Part shown: piece after piece, positions 41,102 through 50,477 of the stretch | How the letters are laid out: each line of letters opens with the position of its first letter | Position numbering within the stretch: the first letter of the stretch is position 1 | Source of the DNA: Collinsella sp. | GTDB lineage: Bacteria; Actinomycetota; Coriobacteriia; Coriobacteriales; Coriobacteriaceae | NCBI GenBank assembly: GCA_019413925.1 | Contig: DXMY01000041.1 | Span: forward strand, 84,737 to 148,736 | DNA: 64,000 nucleotides | Direction: 5' to 3' | Translations under genes and position numbers: made by a program | Notes under the pieces: model-generated | Told to the model about the DNA's origin: nothing | The model's database searches: none | What the model saw: the letters and a program-made list of their open reading frames with translations, nothing else

Positions 41102-43117
41102 CTACATCACCTCCGAGTGAGGGGTCAAACCATTTGCCTTGAGCACCTCGTCGGGGAGCTCGGAATAGAAGTGCTCGGTGCCGGGCACGCGCTTGAAGAC
41201 CGGACGGGTGTCCAGGCCAATGCGCGGATGACTCGAGCGGGGTGCGAAGCGATCGCCCTTGGGGAAATCGCGCGGGCTCGGAACGGCGCCGGGCACCTGG
41301 TGCAGGCGGCCCGAACCGCTCTCGATGGACAGGACGGAACCCAGAAGACCGCGAGTGTACTCGTGGATCGGGTTGGTGAGCAGCTCCTTGGTGGGCGCCT
41401 GCTCGATAACCTGGCCGGCGTACATAACCGTGATGTTGTGGGCGACCTCGGCGACCAGTGCCAGGTCGTGCGAAACGAAGATCATGGCAAAGCCGAGCTT
41501 GGCCTGAAGGTCGTTAAGCAGCTTGATGACCTGCTTCTGGACGGTAACGTCCAGAGCGGTCGTGGGCTCGTCGCAGATGACCAGCTTGGGGTCGCGGGTA
41601 AGGGCCATAGCAATCAGAACGCGCTGACGCTGACCACCGGAAAGCTCATGCGGATAGCTCTCGAGCGTACGCTTAGGGTCGAGGCCCACGAGCTCCAGGA
41701 GCTCCTCGGCGCTACGGGTGCCGCCGCGCTTGGTGAGCTGCTTCATCTGGGCGGAAATGAGCATGGAGGGGTTGAGCGAGGACAGGGCGTCCTGATAGAC
41801 CATGGCGATATCGGTACCGCGCAGGCCGAACCACTCCTTCTTGCTCATCTTGAGCAGATCGCGGCCCTCCCAGAGAACCTCACCAGAAAGGTGCTCGTCA
41901 TCGTCGGTCAGGCCCATGATGGCCAGCGTGGTGATGGACTTACCGCAGCCGGACTCGCCTACCAGGCCCATGGTCTGGCCGGGACGGACGTCAAAGTTGA
42001 CGTGGTCGACGACGTTGATGTCACCGTGGTGCTCAAACTGAATGCAGAAGTCACGGACCGAGAGAATCGGCTCGACAGACTCGTCGGGCACATGGCGGTC
42101 GTTACGCTTGAGCTCGACATCGCGCAGGGCGCCAAGGCGAGCGGAGAGGGACTGAGCCTGCTCCTTGTAGGCACGAACGGGGTCGGAGACCAGCAGATCG
42201 GCCTCGCGACGCTTGGAGGAATCGGTCGGATCCAGGGCGGCGGAGGGAGCAGCGGCCATGGCGTCGGTAATACCCTCGGAGAGGATGTTGAGCGCCAGGC
42301 AGGTGATCATAATGGCCAAGCCCGGGAACAGCGCCTGCCACCAACGGCCAGCGAGCACGCCGCCGCGGGCGTCGGCGAGGATGTTGCCCCAGGTAGCGGT
42401 GGGCTCCTGGATGCCGGCGCCGATGAAGGTCAGCGAGGCCTCGAAGATGATGGCGTCGGCGACCAGGGTAACGGTGAAGACCATGATCGGGGCGATGCAG
42501 TTACGCAGAACATGCTTGATCAAAATCCACGGAGCCTTGGCGCCGGAAACGATGACCGCGCGGACATAGTCCTCGCCGTACTCGGACACGATGTTGGCGC
42601 GCACGATACGGGCAATCTGCGGAGTGTACATAAAGCCGATGGCGAAGATGATCGACGGCACTGAATTGCCCAGGATGGAGACGAAGACGGCAGCGAGGGC
42701 GATGCCCGGGATGGACATGATGATGTCCAGGATGCGCATGATCGCCTCGGAAACGGACTTGCGCGAAACCGCCGCGAGGGCGCCCACGACCGAGCCGCAA
42801 ACCAGAGCCATGGCAGTGGCGCCAAAGCCGATGATCAGCGAGTAACGACCACCGTAGAGCATGCGCGACAGAATGTCGCGACCCTTATCGTCGGTACCGA
42901 AGATAAATCCGTTGCCGGGAGCCTGGCGAGCCGTAAAGATCTCGACCGGGCTATAGGGGGCAAGGAGGGGCGCCAGAATCGCGGTCAGGGCGACCAGTGC
43001 CAGCACGACGGCGGCAATCTTAGAAGACAGCGTCATCTTCTTCCAGCCACCGAGCTTGAGCCCCTTGGAGGCAGCCTTCTCGAGCTGCTCGGTTTGCTTC
43101 TCTCGAATCTTTACCAT
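41102..43117 (-). CDS. satC: Fused permease-ATPase of a sialic-acid ABC transporter (SatC-like)
   Basis: 671 residues joining two proteins that are normally separate. Residues about 28-305 are an OppC-type permease (six membrane segments, EAA loop DYVRAVIVSGAKAPWILIKHVLRN, TFIGAGIQEPTATWGNIL). A charged linker (about 305-345) leads to an OppD-type ATPase (about 346-640) with Walker A GESGCGKS, signature LSGGQRQR and Walker [13 protein letters not shown]. The same fusion is known in the sialic-acid importers of Haemophilus ducreyi (Sat) and Corynebacterium glutamicum (SiaEFGI), to my recollection. It lies 3 nt after the first permease gene. Confidence 0.87.
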   Translation of the reverse strand: MVKIREKQTEQLEKAASKGLKLGGWKKMTLSSKIAAVVLALVALTAILAPLLAPYSPVEIFTARQAPGNGFIFGTDDKGRDILSRMLYGGRYSLIIGFGATAMALVCGSVVGALAAVSRKSVSEAIMRILDIIMSIPGIALAAVFVSILGNSVPSIIFAIGFMYTPQIARIVRANIVSEYGEDYVRAVIVSGAKAPWILIKHVLRNCIAPIMVFTVTLVADAIIFEASLTFIGAGIQEPTATWGNILADARGGVLAGRWWQALFPGLAIMITCLALNILSEGITDAMAAAPSAALDPTDSSKRREADLLVSDPVRAYKEQAQSLSARLGALRDVELKRNDRHVPDESVEPILSVRDFCIQFEHHGDINVVDHVNFDVRPGQTMGLVGESGCGKSITTLAIMGLTDDDEHLSGEVLWEGRDLLKMSKKEWFGLRGTDIAMVYQDALSSLNPSMLISAQMKQLTKRGGTRSAEELLELVGLDPKRTLESYPHELSGGQRQRVLIAMALTRDPKLVICDEPTTALDVTVQKQVIKLLNDLQAKLGFAMIFVSHDLALVAEVAHNITVMYAGQVIEQAPTKELLTNPIHEYTRGLLGSVLSIESGSGRLHQVPGAVPSPRDFPKGDRFAPRSSHPRIGLDTRPVFKRVPGTEHFYSELPDEVLKANGLTPHSEVM

Positions 43118-43120
43118 AAT

Positions 43121-44077
43121 CTACACCGTCCTGATGCGCGGGTTGATGAGCAGGTAGAGCATGTCAACCACGATGTTGATGATGATGAAGGCAAGAGCAA
43201 CGACGATGACGACGCCCTGAACCAGGTTCGCCTCGTTGCCCTGAACGCCCTGCAGAATCGCAGTACCCATGCCGGGGAGGTTGAAGATGACCTCGATGAC
43301 GACAGCACCGCCCATAAGGTAACCGATCTTAAGACCGAGGGTGGTGACCGGGGTGATCAGCGCGTTGCGCAAAACGTTGATGCCGACGACGACCTTCTCG
43401 GGAACGCCGGCGCCACGGGCCATGCGGACGTAGTCCTTGTCGAGTTCCTCGACCATGGCGGTACGCACGATACGAGTCATCTGACCCGTCAGCGGAAATG
43501 CCAGGGCGATAGCGGGCATGATCATACGTCCCAGATAGCCAGCCGGGTTGGTGGTGAAGTGAGGCAGAGCACCGGACGCCGGGAGCACCTTAAGGTAGGA
43601 AGAGAACAGCAGAATCAACAGAACGGCAAGCCAGAACGACGGGGTTGCCAAGCCGGCGATGGAGAAGACGCGGATCACTTGGTCCGGCCATTTATCGCGA
43701 TACAGTGCCGCGATGACGCCGAGCAAAAACGAGACGACCGCGCCGATGGCAAGACCGATGAAGGTCAGCTGCATCGTGACGGGCAGGGCCGTGGAGATGC
43801 GCTTGGCAACGGAGTTGCGGGCAGCACCATAGGTGCCCATGTCACCATGGATCAAATCGCCCATGTAGCGCACGTAGCGCACGGGCCAGGGGTCGTCCAG
43901 ACCATACTTCTCATGGTACTCGGCAACCGCCTCGGGCGAGGCACCGTCACCCAACGCCGTATAGGCGGGGTCGGTCTTGGAGAACGACATAAGGAAGAAC
44001 ACCAGGACGGTGACGCCCAATGCCATGATCGGCAGCGCCACGAGACGCCTTCCAATCAAACGTAGAAAGTTGTTCAC
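43121..44077 (-). CDS. satB: Sialic-acid ABC transporter permease (SatB-like)
   Basis: 318 residues of the OppB/DppB class: an N-terminal membrane segment (LIGRRLVALPIMALGVTVLVFFLM), about six segments in all, and the EAA loop DYVRMARGAGVPEKVVVGINVLRN. The start is GTG at 44077, with AAAGGGGAG upstream. Two hairpins (44119-44134 and 44141-44170) separate it from the binding-protein gene. Confidence 0.88.
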   Translation of the reverse strand: MNNFLRLIGRRLVALPIMALGVTVLVFFLMSFSKTDPAYTALGDGASPEAVAEYHEKYGLDDPWPVRYVRYMGDLIHGDMGTYGAARNSVAKRISTALPVTMQLTFIGLAIGAVVSFLLGVIAALYRDKWPDQVIRVFSIAGLATPSFWLAVLLILLFSSYLKVLPASGALPHFTTNPAGYLGRMIMPAIALAFPLTGQMTRIVRTAMVEELDKDYVRMARGAGVPEKVVVGINVLRNALITPVTTLGLKIGYLMGGAVVIEVIFNLPGMGTAILQGVQGNEANLVQGVVIVVALAFIIINIVVDMLYLLINPRIRTV

Positions 44078-44140
44078 GTTCTCTCCCCTTTCTTTTGTCG
44101 GTAGGACCAACTGGTATATGAGTATGGATACTCATTACAA

Positions 44141-44170
44141 GACCCGAGCGACATCGAGGTCGCCCGGGTC
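44141..44170. terminator. Stem-loop between satA and satB
   Basis: A 12-bp stem with one mismatch (44141-44152 with 44159-44170). On the plus strand it is followed by TTTGTTT; on the minus strand a U-tract is lacking. It likely limits read-through or protects the satA mRNA, as between oppA and oppB. A smaller perfect hairpin (44119-44134) lies beside it. Confidence 0.6.
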
Positions 44171-44232
44171 TTTGTTTCAACTATGAGGACGTTGCCTTAC
44201 GACCGACGCCCTACATATGACTCAAGCGAGTC

Positions 44233-45846
44233 TTAGGCCTTGACGGTCGCGACGCCCCTGAAGGACATGCTCGTCGTGCCGATGCCCTTGAAGCCATCGA
44301 GGGCCTCGCCGTTGGGCGCGGTGGACGGATCGTCCCAGGAAGCGGAGACGGTCTTGACGTGGACAACAGGGTACAGAACGGCGTTGTCGGCGATGATATC
44401 GAAGCACTCGTTCCACTTCTTCTGCTGCTCGTCGCCCTCGGCGGCAAGAGCCTCGTCCATGAGACCGTGAAGCTTCTCCCACTCAGCGGACTCCTTCCAC
44501 GGGCAACGGGTCTGCATCCAGACGTTGTCGCCGTACCACCAGTTGAGCAGCAGGTCGGGGTCGGCGCCGAAGCAGGACGGATCGCCAGGAGCGAGAAGGA
44601 TATCGTAGGCCTCGCCGCCGTCGATGGCAGCGTAGGTGGCCGGCGAGGTATCGGTCTGGATGGTCACATCGAAGCCGAGAGCGTCGAGGTCGTTCTTGAC
44701 CTGGGCGGCCATGCCCTTGATCTGCTCGTTGTCGGTAGTGCGCAGGGTGATGGCGCCCGGGGTGATGCCAGACTCTTCGATGAGCTTCTTGGCCTTCTTG
44801 GCGTCAGTCTTGTACACCGTGGAAGCCTCATGATAGTTGGTGAAGCTCTTGGGCAGGTAGCAGCTGGCAGCGGTGGCAAGGCCGGCGAAGGTGTTGGTGA
44901 TCATCTTCTCGGTGTCGAGCGCGTACATGACGGCCTGACGGACCTTGACGTTGTTCCAAGGCTCCTTGGCGACGTTGAACATGATGAAGCGGGTGCCGAA
45001 ACCCTGAACGTTATCGATCTTGCAGCCAGCGCTCTCGAGCTGGTCGACGGCGTCAGCGGTGACGAGCTCCATAACGAGCGTGGAGCCCTCCTGCTGAGCG
45101 GTAACGCGAGCGGTGGGGTCGGTCAGGATGCTGTACTGGATCTTCTCGTCCTCGGCAGCATACTCACCGTTGTACTCGGGGTTGGGAACCAGGGTGATCT
45201 CGGTATCGGAGATAGAGTCGTACATCCAGGGGCCGGAACCGATCGGCTGCTTGGCGCGATCCTCCTCGGCCTGGGTGGCCGGGGTAACGCGGATGATGGC
45301 CAGACGATCCTTGAGCAGGGAGAAGTTCGGGACCTTGGTCTTGACCGTTACGGTGCTGGCGTCCTTGGCCTCGATGGACTCGAAGGGCTGGAAGAACGGA
45401 GCATAGGTAGCAGAAGCGGCGCAAGCGGTGTAGGAGGCAACGACGTCGTCAGCAGTGACCTCGGTACCATCGGAGAACTTTGCGCCCTTGCGGATGGTGA
45501 CCTCGAAGGTAGTGTCGTCCACGGACTTGGGATCGTCGGTGGCAAGCTCGTTGAAGGTGCTGTAGTCGTGGTAATCGATGCCGTAGAGGCCCTCGACGAC
45601 GTGCCAGTTAGCACCCAGGCCCACAGCGGAGCCGGTGCTGGCGGGATCGAAGCTGGACGGAGCGTAAGCGGAACCAGCGGTGATCACGCCGCCGCCACGG
45701 TTGGCGGAATCGGTGGAACCGGAAGCGGAACCCTCGTCGCTAGAGCTGCCACCGCAGCCGGTGAGACCAAGCCCTGCGACAGCAGCGACGCTGCCGGTGA
45801 GGCCGAGGAACGAACGCCTGGACATACCCTTGTTGATGATGGCCAT
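44233..45846 (-). CDS. satA: Sialic-acid-binding lipoprotein (SatA-like, SBP_bac_5)
   Basis: 537 residues. The signal peptide has a clear twin-arginine motif, SRRSFLGL (residues 9-16), and a lipobox ending at C31 (LTGC), so it is probably exported folded via Tat and lipid-anchored. The mature part is a family 5 binding protein (SDGTEVTADDVVASYTACA motif). Family 5 proteins usually bind peptides; assignment to sialic acid rests on the fused SatC-type permease and the nan genes downstream. AGGAG precedes the ATG. The promoter region contains nested palindromes (45966-46046). Confidence 0.82.
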   Translation of the reverse strand: MAIINKGMSRRSFLGLTGSVAAVAGLGLTGCGGSSSDEGSASGSTDSANRGGGVITAGSAYAPSSFDPASTGSAVGLGANWHVVEGLYGIDYHDYSTFNELATDDPKSVDDTTFEVTIRKGAKFSDGTEVTADDVVASYTACAASATYAPFFQPFESIEAKDASTVTVKTKVPNFSLLKDRLAIIRVTPATQAEEDRAKQPIGSGPWMYDSISDTEITLVPNPEYNGEYAAEDEKIQYSILTDPTARVTAQQEGSTLVMELVTADAVDQLESAGCKIDNVQGFGTRFIMFNVAKEPWNNVKVRQAVMYALDTEKMITNTFAGLATAASCYLPKSFTNYHEASTVYKTDAKKAKKLIEESGITPGAITLRTTDNEQIKGMAAQVKNDLDALGFDVTIQTDTSPATYAAIDGGEAYDILLAPGDPSCFGADPDLLLNWWYGDNVWMQTRCPWKESAEWEKLHGLMDEALAAEGDEQQKKWNECFDIIADNAVLYPVVHVKTVSASWDDPSTAPNGEALDGFKGIGTTSMSFRGVATVKA

Positions 45847-45965
45847 GTCTTCTCCTATCAATAGAGAATCTTACCCGGGAGCGCCTAGACGTGCCCCCGC
45901 GCAACTTGCGGACGATATATACCTTACCTACCGACGAACCCAACTGAGGTGCCGCGCTCGGCGAC

Positions 45966-46046
45966 CGATACATACATACGCTTGAACGGTATTTACTACC
46001 GTTCACCGAATTCATTGACAAACGATTCGCCAGACAGTATGTATCG
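45966..46046. promoter_or_regulatory. Operator region of the sialic-acid operon
   Basis: Two nested dyads lie 120-200 bp upstream of satA. The inner one has perfect 9-bp arms TGAACGGTA (45983-45991) and TACCGTTCA (45997-46005) around TTTAC. The outer one has perfect 10-bp arms CGATACATAC (45966-45975) and GTATGTATCG (46037-46046). A possible minus-strand -35 TTGTCA (46016-46021) is 10 bp from the inner palindrome, which would place it over the -10. Repression by a GntR- or RpiR-type NanR is a reasonable guess; no regulator gene is in the cassette. Confidence 0.6.
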
Positions 46047-46211
46047 ACGAGGTGAGATATCAGTCTTCGTCAACCCGCAGGATAGCAGGGTTGTTCACCA
46101 TGGCTAGTCAAACGTTTTAGCGTTAATAAAACCCAAAATCGGCTGGTAATCGCCGTGAAATACATGATTGAAAATCACGCAATCGTGTATATCAGTTGTT
46201 TAGAGGCGTGT

Positions 46212-48158
46212 TTAGTTTTCGGATTGCTTTGCCGCCATCTCGGAGCGCTCGGCATTCCACGCAACAAGTGCCTCGTGGACCGCTTTGGCGACATCGGCCG
46301 GAACGCCTCGAACTTCTGCAATCTCCTGCTCGCTCGCCGCGCGCAAACGCTTCATCGAGCCAAAATGGCGCATAAGGGCACGTTTTCTGGTGGGCCCCAC
46401 GCCAGGAACGTCATCGAGTACCGAAACTGTCATGGCCTTGTCGCGCAATTCACGATGGAACGTGATAGCAAATCGGTGGGACTCATCGCGCACCTGTTTA
46501 ATTAGATAGAGCGAGGCAGACCCGGTCGGCAGCACGACGGGGGTCTCGTCCCAAGGCACAAAAACTTCCTCATCGGCCTTCGCCAAGCCACAAACTGGTA
46601 TATCGAGCCCAAGAGCCTCAAGTTGCTTGATCGCAGCGGTCAATTGCGGCTTACCGCCATCGACAACGAGCAGATCGGGGCACGAGCCAAAGCGCTCGTC
46701 GGCCATGCGCTCGGGAGCATAGCGTCGTCCCAAAACCTCGGACATCGACACGAAGTCGTTTGCCTCATCCAATTCGGTCTGGATTTTAAAACGACGATAC
46801 TGGCTCTTGTCGGCGCGCCCGTTGGTAAACACCACCATCGAGGCGACCGTAAAGGTGCCATGCAGCGTCGAGATATCGAAGCACTCGATACGCAACGGCG
46901 GCGATGGCAGCGCCAACGCACTTTCGAGCTCCAGGAGCGCTTGATTGGTGCGGTCGTCAGCGTACCCCGTTCGCATCATGTAGCGCATGAGGGCATGGCG
47001 CGCATTTTTGGATGCCATATCGAGCAGACGGTGCTTTTCGCCACGCTGCGGCCTATGGAGATGGCAGGAACGCTCACGCTTGCCCGCAAGCCACTCCCCC
47101 AGCGCTTCCGCATCCTCAAGCTCGACGGAAAGGTTGACCTCAGCTGGAATATCAGCCGTCTCGTCGTAATAGCGCTTAAGAAAGCCCGACTGGAGCTCTT
47201 CCTCGTCAACATCAAGACCCTTGTCGAGAATGAACTCGCAGGTGCGAACTGTTCGGCCCTCGCGAACGACGAAGACGCAAGCGGCGGAGATGGTCTCCTC
47301 GCGATAGAAACCGATGACATCTATATCGACACTGGAGGGAAAAACGACTTGCTGACGATCGTCCAGACCCCTGATGACCTCCAAACGACGTTTGACGCGT
47401 GCCGCGCGCTCAAAGTCGAGCGCCTCAGCGGCATCCGTCATCTCGGAGGTCAGCTCATCGACGACATCCTTGCGATGGCCCGACAAAAAGCGCTCGACAC
47501 GCTTGACGTTCTTGGCATAGTCTGCCGGGGAAATCACGCCGACACACGCACCCGGGCCGCGCCCGACATGGTAGTCAAAGCAGGGGCGCCCGTTTTGCGC
47601 GCAAATCATATTGACGATGTCTTCCTCGCCCTTGTGGGACTCGACGATACGGCGACAACGACGCCACTCCGCACAGGATGCGGAGCAGATGGGGATAACC
47701 TTGCGCAGCGTATCTATCGTCTCACGTGCCGCGCGGCTATCGGTATAAGGTCCAAAATAGCGCGTTCCCGGCTTATGACGCTCACGCGTGTATTTGATAG
47801 CGGGATACAGGTCGCCCTTTGTAATGGCGATAAAGGGGTAGCTCTTGTCATCCTTGAGGTCGACGTTAAAGTACGGATGGTACTGACCAATCAAATTGCG
47901 CTCGAGCACCAACGCCTCGTGCTCGGTCTCCACCACGATATAGTCAAAGCTCGCCACCAGCTGCATCATCAGCGGGATCTTCTGGCGCTCGTCCTGCAGC
48001 GTCACGTACTGACGCATACGGGCGCGCAGGTTTTTCGCCTTGCCCACGTAGATGACATCGCCCTTGGCGTCTTTCCAAAGGTAGCAGCCGGGCTGCGTGG
48101 GAACGCGCGAAACCTGCTCGGCAAGCGTTGGAATGTTGTCGTGACCGGCCACGCGCAC
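46212..48158 (-). CDS. uvrC: Excinuclease ABC subunit C
   Basis: 648 residues. The N-terminal GIY-YIG nuclease (PGCYLWKDAKGDVIYVGKAKNLRARMRQY, about 20-50) makes the 3' incision. A UvrB-interacting UVR motif follows (EALDFERAARVKRRLEVIRG), then the RNase H-like domain for the 5' cut (IECFDISTLHGTFTVASMVVF; DLLVVDGGKPQL) and a C-terminal helix-hairpin-helix (LDDVPGVGPTRKRALMRHFGS). The start is GTG directly after the murJ stop codon. In many actinobacteria uvrC adjoins rapZ; here the sialic-acid cassette intervenes. Confidence 0.95.
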   Translation of the reverse strand: MRVAGHDNIPTLAEQVSRVPTQPGCYLWKDAKGDVIYVGKAKNLRARMRQYVTLQDERQKIPLMMQLVASFDYIVVETEHEALVLERNLIGQYHPYFNVDLKDDKSYPFIAITKGDLYPAIKYTRERHKPGTRYFGPYTDSRAARETIDTLRKVIPICSASCAEWRRCRRIVESHKGEEDIVNMICAQNGRPCFDYHVGRGPGACVGVISPADYAKNVKRVERFLSGHRKDVVDELTSEMTDAAEALDFERAARVKRRLEVIRGLDDRQQVVFPSSVDIDVIGFYREETISAACVFVVREGRTVRTCEFILDKGLDVDEEELQSGFLKRYYDETADIPAEVNLSVELEDAEALGEWLAGKRERSCHLHRPQRGEKHRLLDMASKNARHALMRYMMRTGYADDRTNQALLELESALALPSPPLRIECFDISTLHGTFTVASMVVFTNGRADKSQYRRFKIQTELDEANDFVSMSEVLGRRYAPERMADERFGSCPDLLVVDGGKPQLTAAIKQLEALGLDIPVCGLAKADEEVFVPWDETPVVLPTGSASLYLIKQVRDESHRFAITFHRELRDKAMTVSVLDDVPGVGPTRKRALMRHFGSMKRLRAASEQEIAEVRGVPADVAKAVHEALVAWNAERSEMAAKQSEN

Positions 48159-49841
48159 CTACTTGCGACGAATCAGCGCCGAGACCTCGGGCATCTTAAG
48201 GACGACGGCAAGGCCAAAGGTAACAGCAAGCGAGACGACACCCGCAACGCAAACGTAGCCAAGAGTAATCAGAATCGAGCCGCCAAGTGCCCCGACAAAG
48301 TGCTCAAGCGCCCACATGACGCCGGCGCCTGCGGCAGCACCCAGGCCACCGAGCAAAAGGCCAAAGAAACCGCCATGCAGGATAGATTTAACCTGAAGGC
48401 CACGCAGACGACGACGCAGCCACCACAGCGAGCAACCGACCAAGATCACGTAGTCGACGACATACGAAAGCGCGATTGCCGGCATACCGAAGCCCAGCAC
48501 AACGCCAAACAGCAGAACCGAGCCGGCCTGGCCGATGGCGGAATACAGGCAATAGCGGCTATAGGGCTTCATGTCGAGCAAGGCAGAGAAGCTCTTCTGC
48601 ATCAGCACGACCACGCCGTAGAGCGGCAGCGAGAACGCCAAGTAGACAAGGAACTCGGACACCAGCGCCACGCCGGACTCATCGAACTTGCCAGCGCAGT
48701 AGATCATGTTGAGCGGACGCGCGAAGACAATCAGGTACAGCGCGAACGGAACCAGGAAGAACAGCATCTGGGCGACGCCACGCGAAATGCCCGTGCGAAC
48801 GCTGTCGTAATCCTTCTCCTGTGCGTCGTGAGAGAGCTCGGTATAGAGCGCCGTCGAAAGCGAGGCGGCAATCAGCGCGTAGGGCAGCGTGTACCACAGG
48901 CGCGCATAGGCGATGACGGAAGGACCGGTCTCGGGCTGGACCACCAGCGCGGCAGCGTTCGTGATAGAAGTCGAGACAAACATGCACACCGTAGCGAGCA
49001 GCGTCGGGATACCGAGCGCAATCGTCTGGCGCAGTGCGGGGTCCTTAAAGTCGATATGGATATGGGGATGCACGCCGTGCTTGCCAAGCGCGGGGATCTG
49101 ACAAGCCATCTGAACAAAGACACCGAGGGTCGTACCGGCCGCAATCAAGATGATGCCGGCACGTTCGCCAAACTGTGCGGACACGGGCGCAAAGCCCATA
49201 AAGCTCGCAATGACGATCACATTGTTGAGGACCGGGGCAAACGTCGACCAGAAGTAGTCGCGGTGTGCGTTGAGAACGCCCGAAAACACCGAGCCCAAAC
49301 CATAAAACAGAATCTGGATGGCAAAGAAACGGAACATGAACGCAGCGGTATCCATGCTGCCGCCGTCACCCGAAAGGAACGATTGCGTCGAAATAAAGCC
49401 CGGAGCGAACACGGTCCCCAGCAACGAAATGCCACCCAGCACCAATAGCAGAATACCGAGCAGGTTGCCCACGTACTCGTTCGAGGCCTCGCGACCCTGC
49501 TCACGCCTCACGCCCATGTACACGGGCAAAAACGCCGTCACGAGCATGCCGCCCATCACGAGTTCGTAGAGCATATTGGGCAGGTTGTTGGCGACCTGAT
49601 AGGAGGACGAGAGCAGCGACATGCCGATAGCGGCCGCCATTGCCCATGTGCGGATAAAGCCGGTGACGCGAGACACGATGGTCAGGATGGTCATAAGCCC
49701 GGCGGAACGACCAACCGTGGAGTAGTCCGACGAGCCCATATCATCAGTGCCATCTCGCGACGAAGAAGCTTCGGATGAGGGTGTCTGAGGCGCAGATTCT
49801 TTTGCAAAATGAGCTCCGCACTTCAATTCTTCCTGCGGCAT
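48159..49841 (-). CDS. murJ: MurJ/MviN-family lipid II flippase
   Basis: 560 residues with about 14 membrane segments after a polar N-terminal tail of roughly 45 residues. The MviN signature regions are SRVTGFIRTWAMAAAIG, ANNLPNMLYELVMGGMLVTAFLPVY, and later NVIVIASFMGFAP. It should flip lipid II across the membrane for peptidoglycan synthesis. It lies between ybaK and uvrC with gaps of 0-3 bp, suggesting co-transcription. Confidence 0.93.
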   Translation of the reverse strand: MPQEELKCGAHFAKESAPQTPSSEASSSRDGTDDMGSSDYSTVGRSAGLMTILTIVSRVTGFIRTWAMAAAIGMSLLSSSYQVANNLPNMLYELVMGGMLVTAFLPVYMGVRREQGREASNEYVGNLLGILLLVLGGISLLGTVFAPGFISTQSFLSGDGGSMDTAAFMFRFFAIQILFYGLGSVFSGVLNAHRDYFWSTFAPVLNNVIVIASFMGFAPVSAQFGERAGIILIAAGTTLGVFVQMACQIPALGKHGVHPHIHIDFKDPALRQTIALGIPTLLATVCMFVSTSITNAAALVVQPETGPSVIAYARLWYTLPYALIAASLSTALYTELSHDAQEKDYDSVRTGISRGVAQMLFFLVPFALYLIVFARPLNMIYCAGKFDESGVALVSEFLVYLAFSLPLYGVVVLMQKSFSALLDMKPYSRYCLYSAIGQAGSVLLFGVVLGFGMPAIALSYVVDYVILVGCSLWWLRRRLRGLQVKSILHGGFFGLLLGGLGAAAGAGVMWALEHFVGALGGSILITLGYVCVAGVVSLAVTFGLAVVLKMPEVSALIRRK

Positions 49842-49844
49842 CGC

Positions 49845-50345
49845 TCAGTCCTCTCTCGTAATCGGGGCGACCGTCGCCCCGCAAAATGCAATTAAATCAT
49901 CGGGTGCAAGCTCAAGCTGATAACCACGCTTGCCTCCCGAAATAAAAATGGTATCCCAAAGGACACATGTCTCATCAATGAGCGTCCGGTAGCGTTTTTT
50001 CATACCGACCGGACTGCAGCCGCCGCGAACGTAGCCAGTCGCCGCAAGCAAATCCTTCACATGCATCATGGCCAAGGACTTCTCCCCCGCGGCACGCGCG
50101 GCGGACTTTAGATCGAGCTCGTCGGCAACAGGGATGCAGCACACGACATGGTCGTTGGACGGCGTCACGCAGACCAAGGTCTTAAATCCTTGTCCGGGCT
50201 CCTCGCCAAGCTGCTCCGAAATCGCGACCCCCAGGCCCGCCGACTCATCACCATCGTCTTCGTACGTATGTAGAACATAGGAAATGCCGGCGCTTTCCAG
50301 CTCGCGCATCGCATTGGTTTTTGGCGTCTTTACAGCCTTTGCCAT
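49845..50345 (-). CDS. ybaK: Cys-tRNA(Pro) deacylase, YbaK/EbsC family
   Basis: 166 residues, a trans-editing domain that removes Cys mischarged on tRNA-Pro. Typical elements are a conserved Lys in FKTLVCVT and the C-terminal GGCSPVGMKKRYRTLIDE with GGKRGYQLELAPDDL. The ATG at 50345 has AAAGGA upstream. It ends 3 bp before murJ. Confidence 0.92.
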   Translation of the reverse strand: MAKAVKTPKTNAMRELESAGISYVLHTYEDDGDESAGLGVAISEQLGEEPGQGFKTLVCVTPSNDHVVCCIPVADELDLKSAARAAGEKSLAMMHVKDLLAATGYVRGGCSPVGMKKRYRTLIDETCVLWDTIFISGGKRGYQLELAPDDLIAFCGATVAPITRED

Positions 50346-50426
50346 GGCATATCCTTTCCCTCGCATTCGGACGCAAGGATTAAGTATATGTCCAATTCGG
50401 CTGCATACGTCACTTCGACACAGCAA

Positions 50427-50457
50427 GCGCCATCGAATCACAAGGAGTCGATGGCGC
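50427..50457 (-). terminator. Stem-loop downstream of uvrA
   Basis: A perfect 9-bp stem GCGCCATCG/CGATGGCGC with a 13-nt loop, 20 bp past the uvrA stop codon. The tail has few T residues, so termination strength is uncertain. Confidence 0.5.
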
Positions 50458-50477
50458 CCATAAACTGAATCGCCTAT

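Noticed and set aside
46623..49448. Open frame of 941 codons antisense to uvrC and murJ
   Set aside because: It spans two well-supported genes, matches no family, and is explained by GC-rich third positions on the coding strand.
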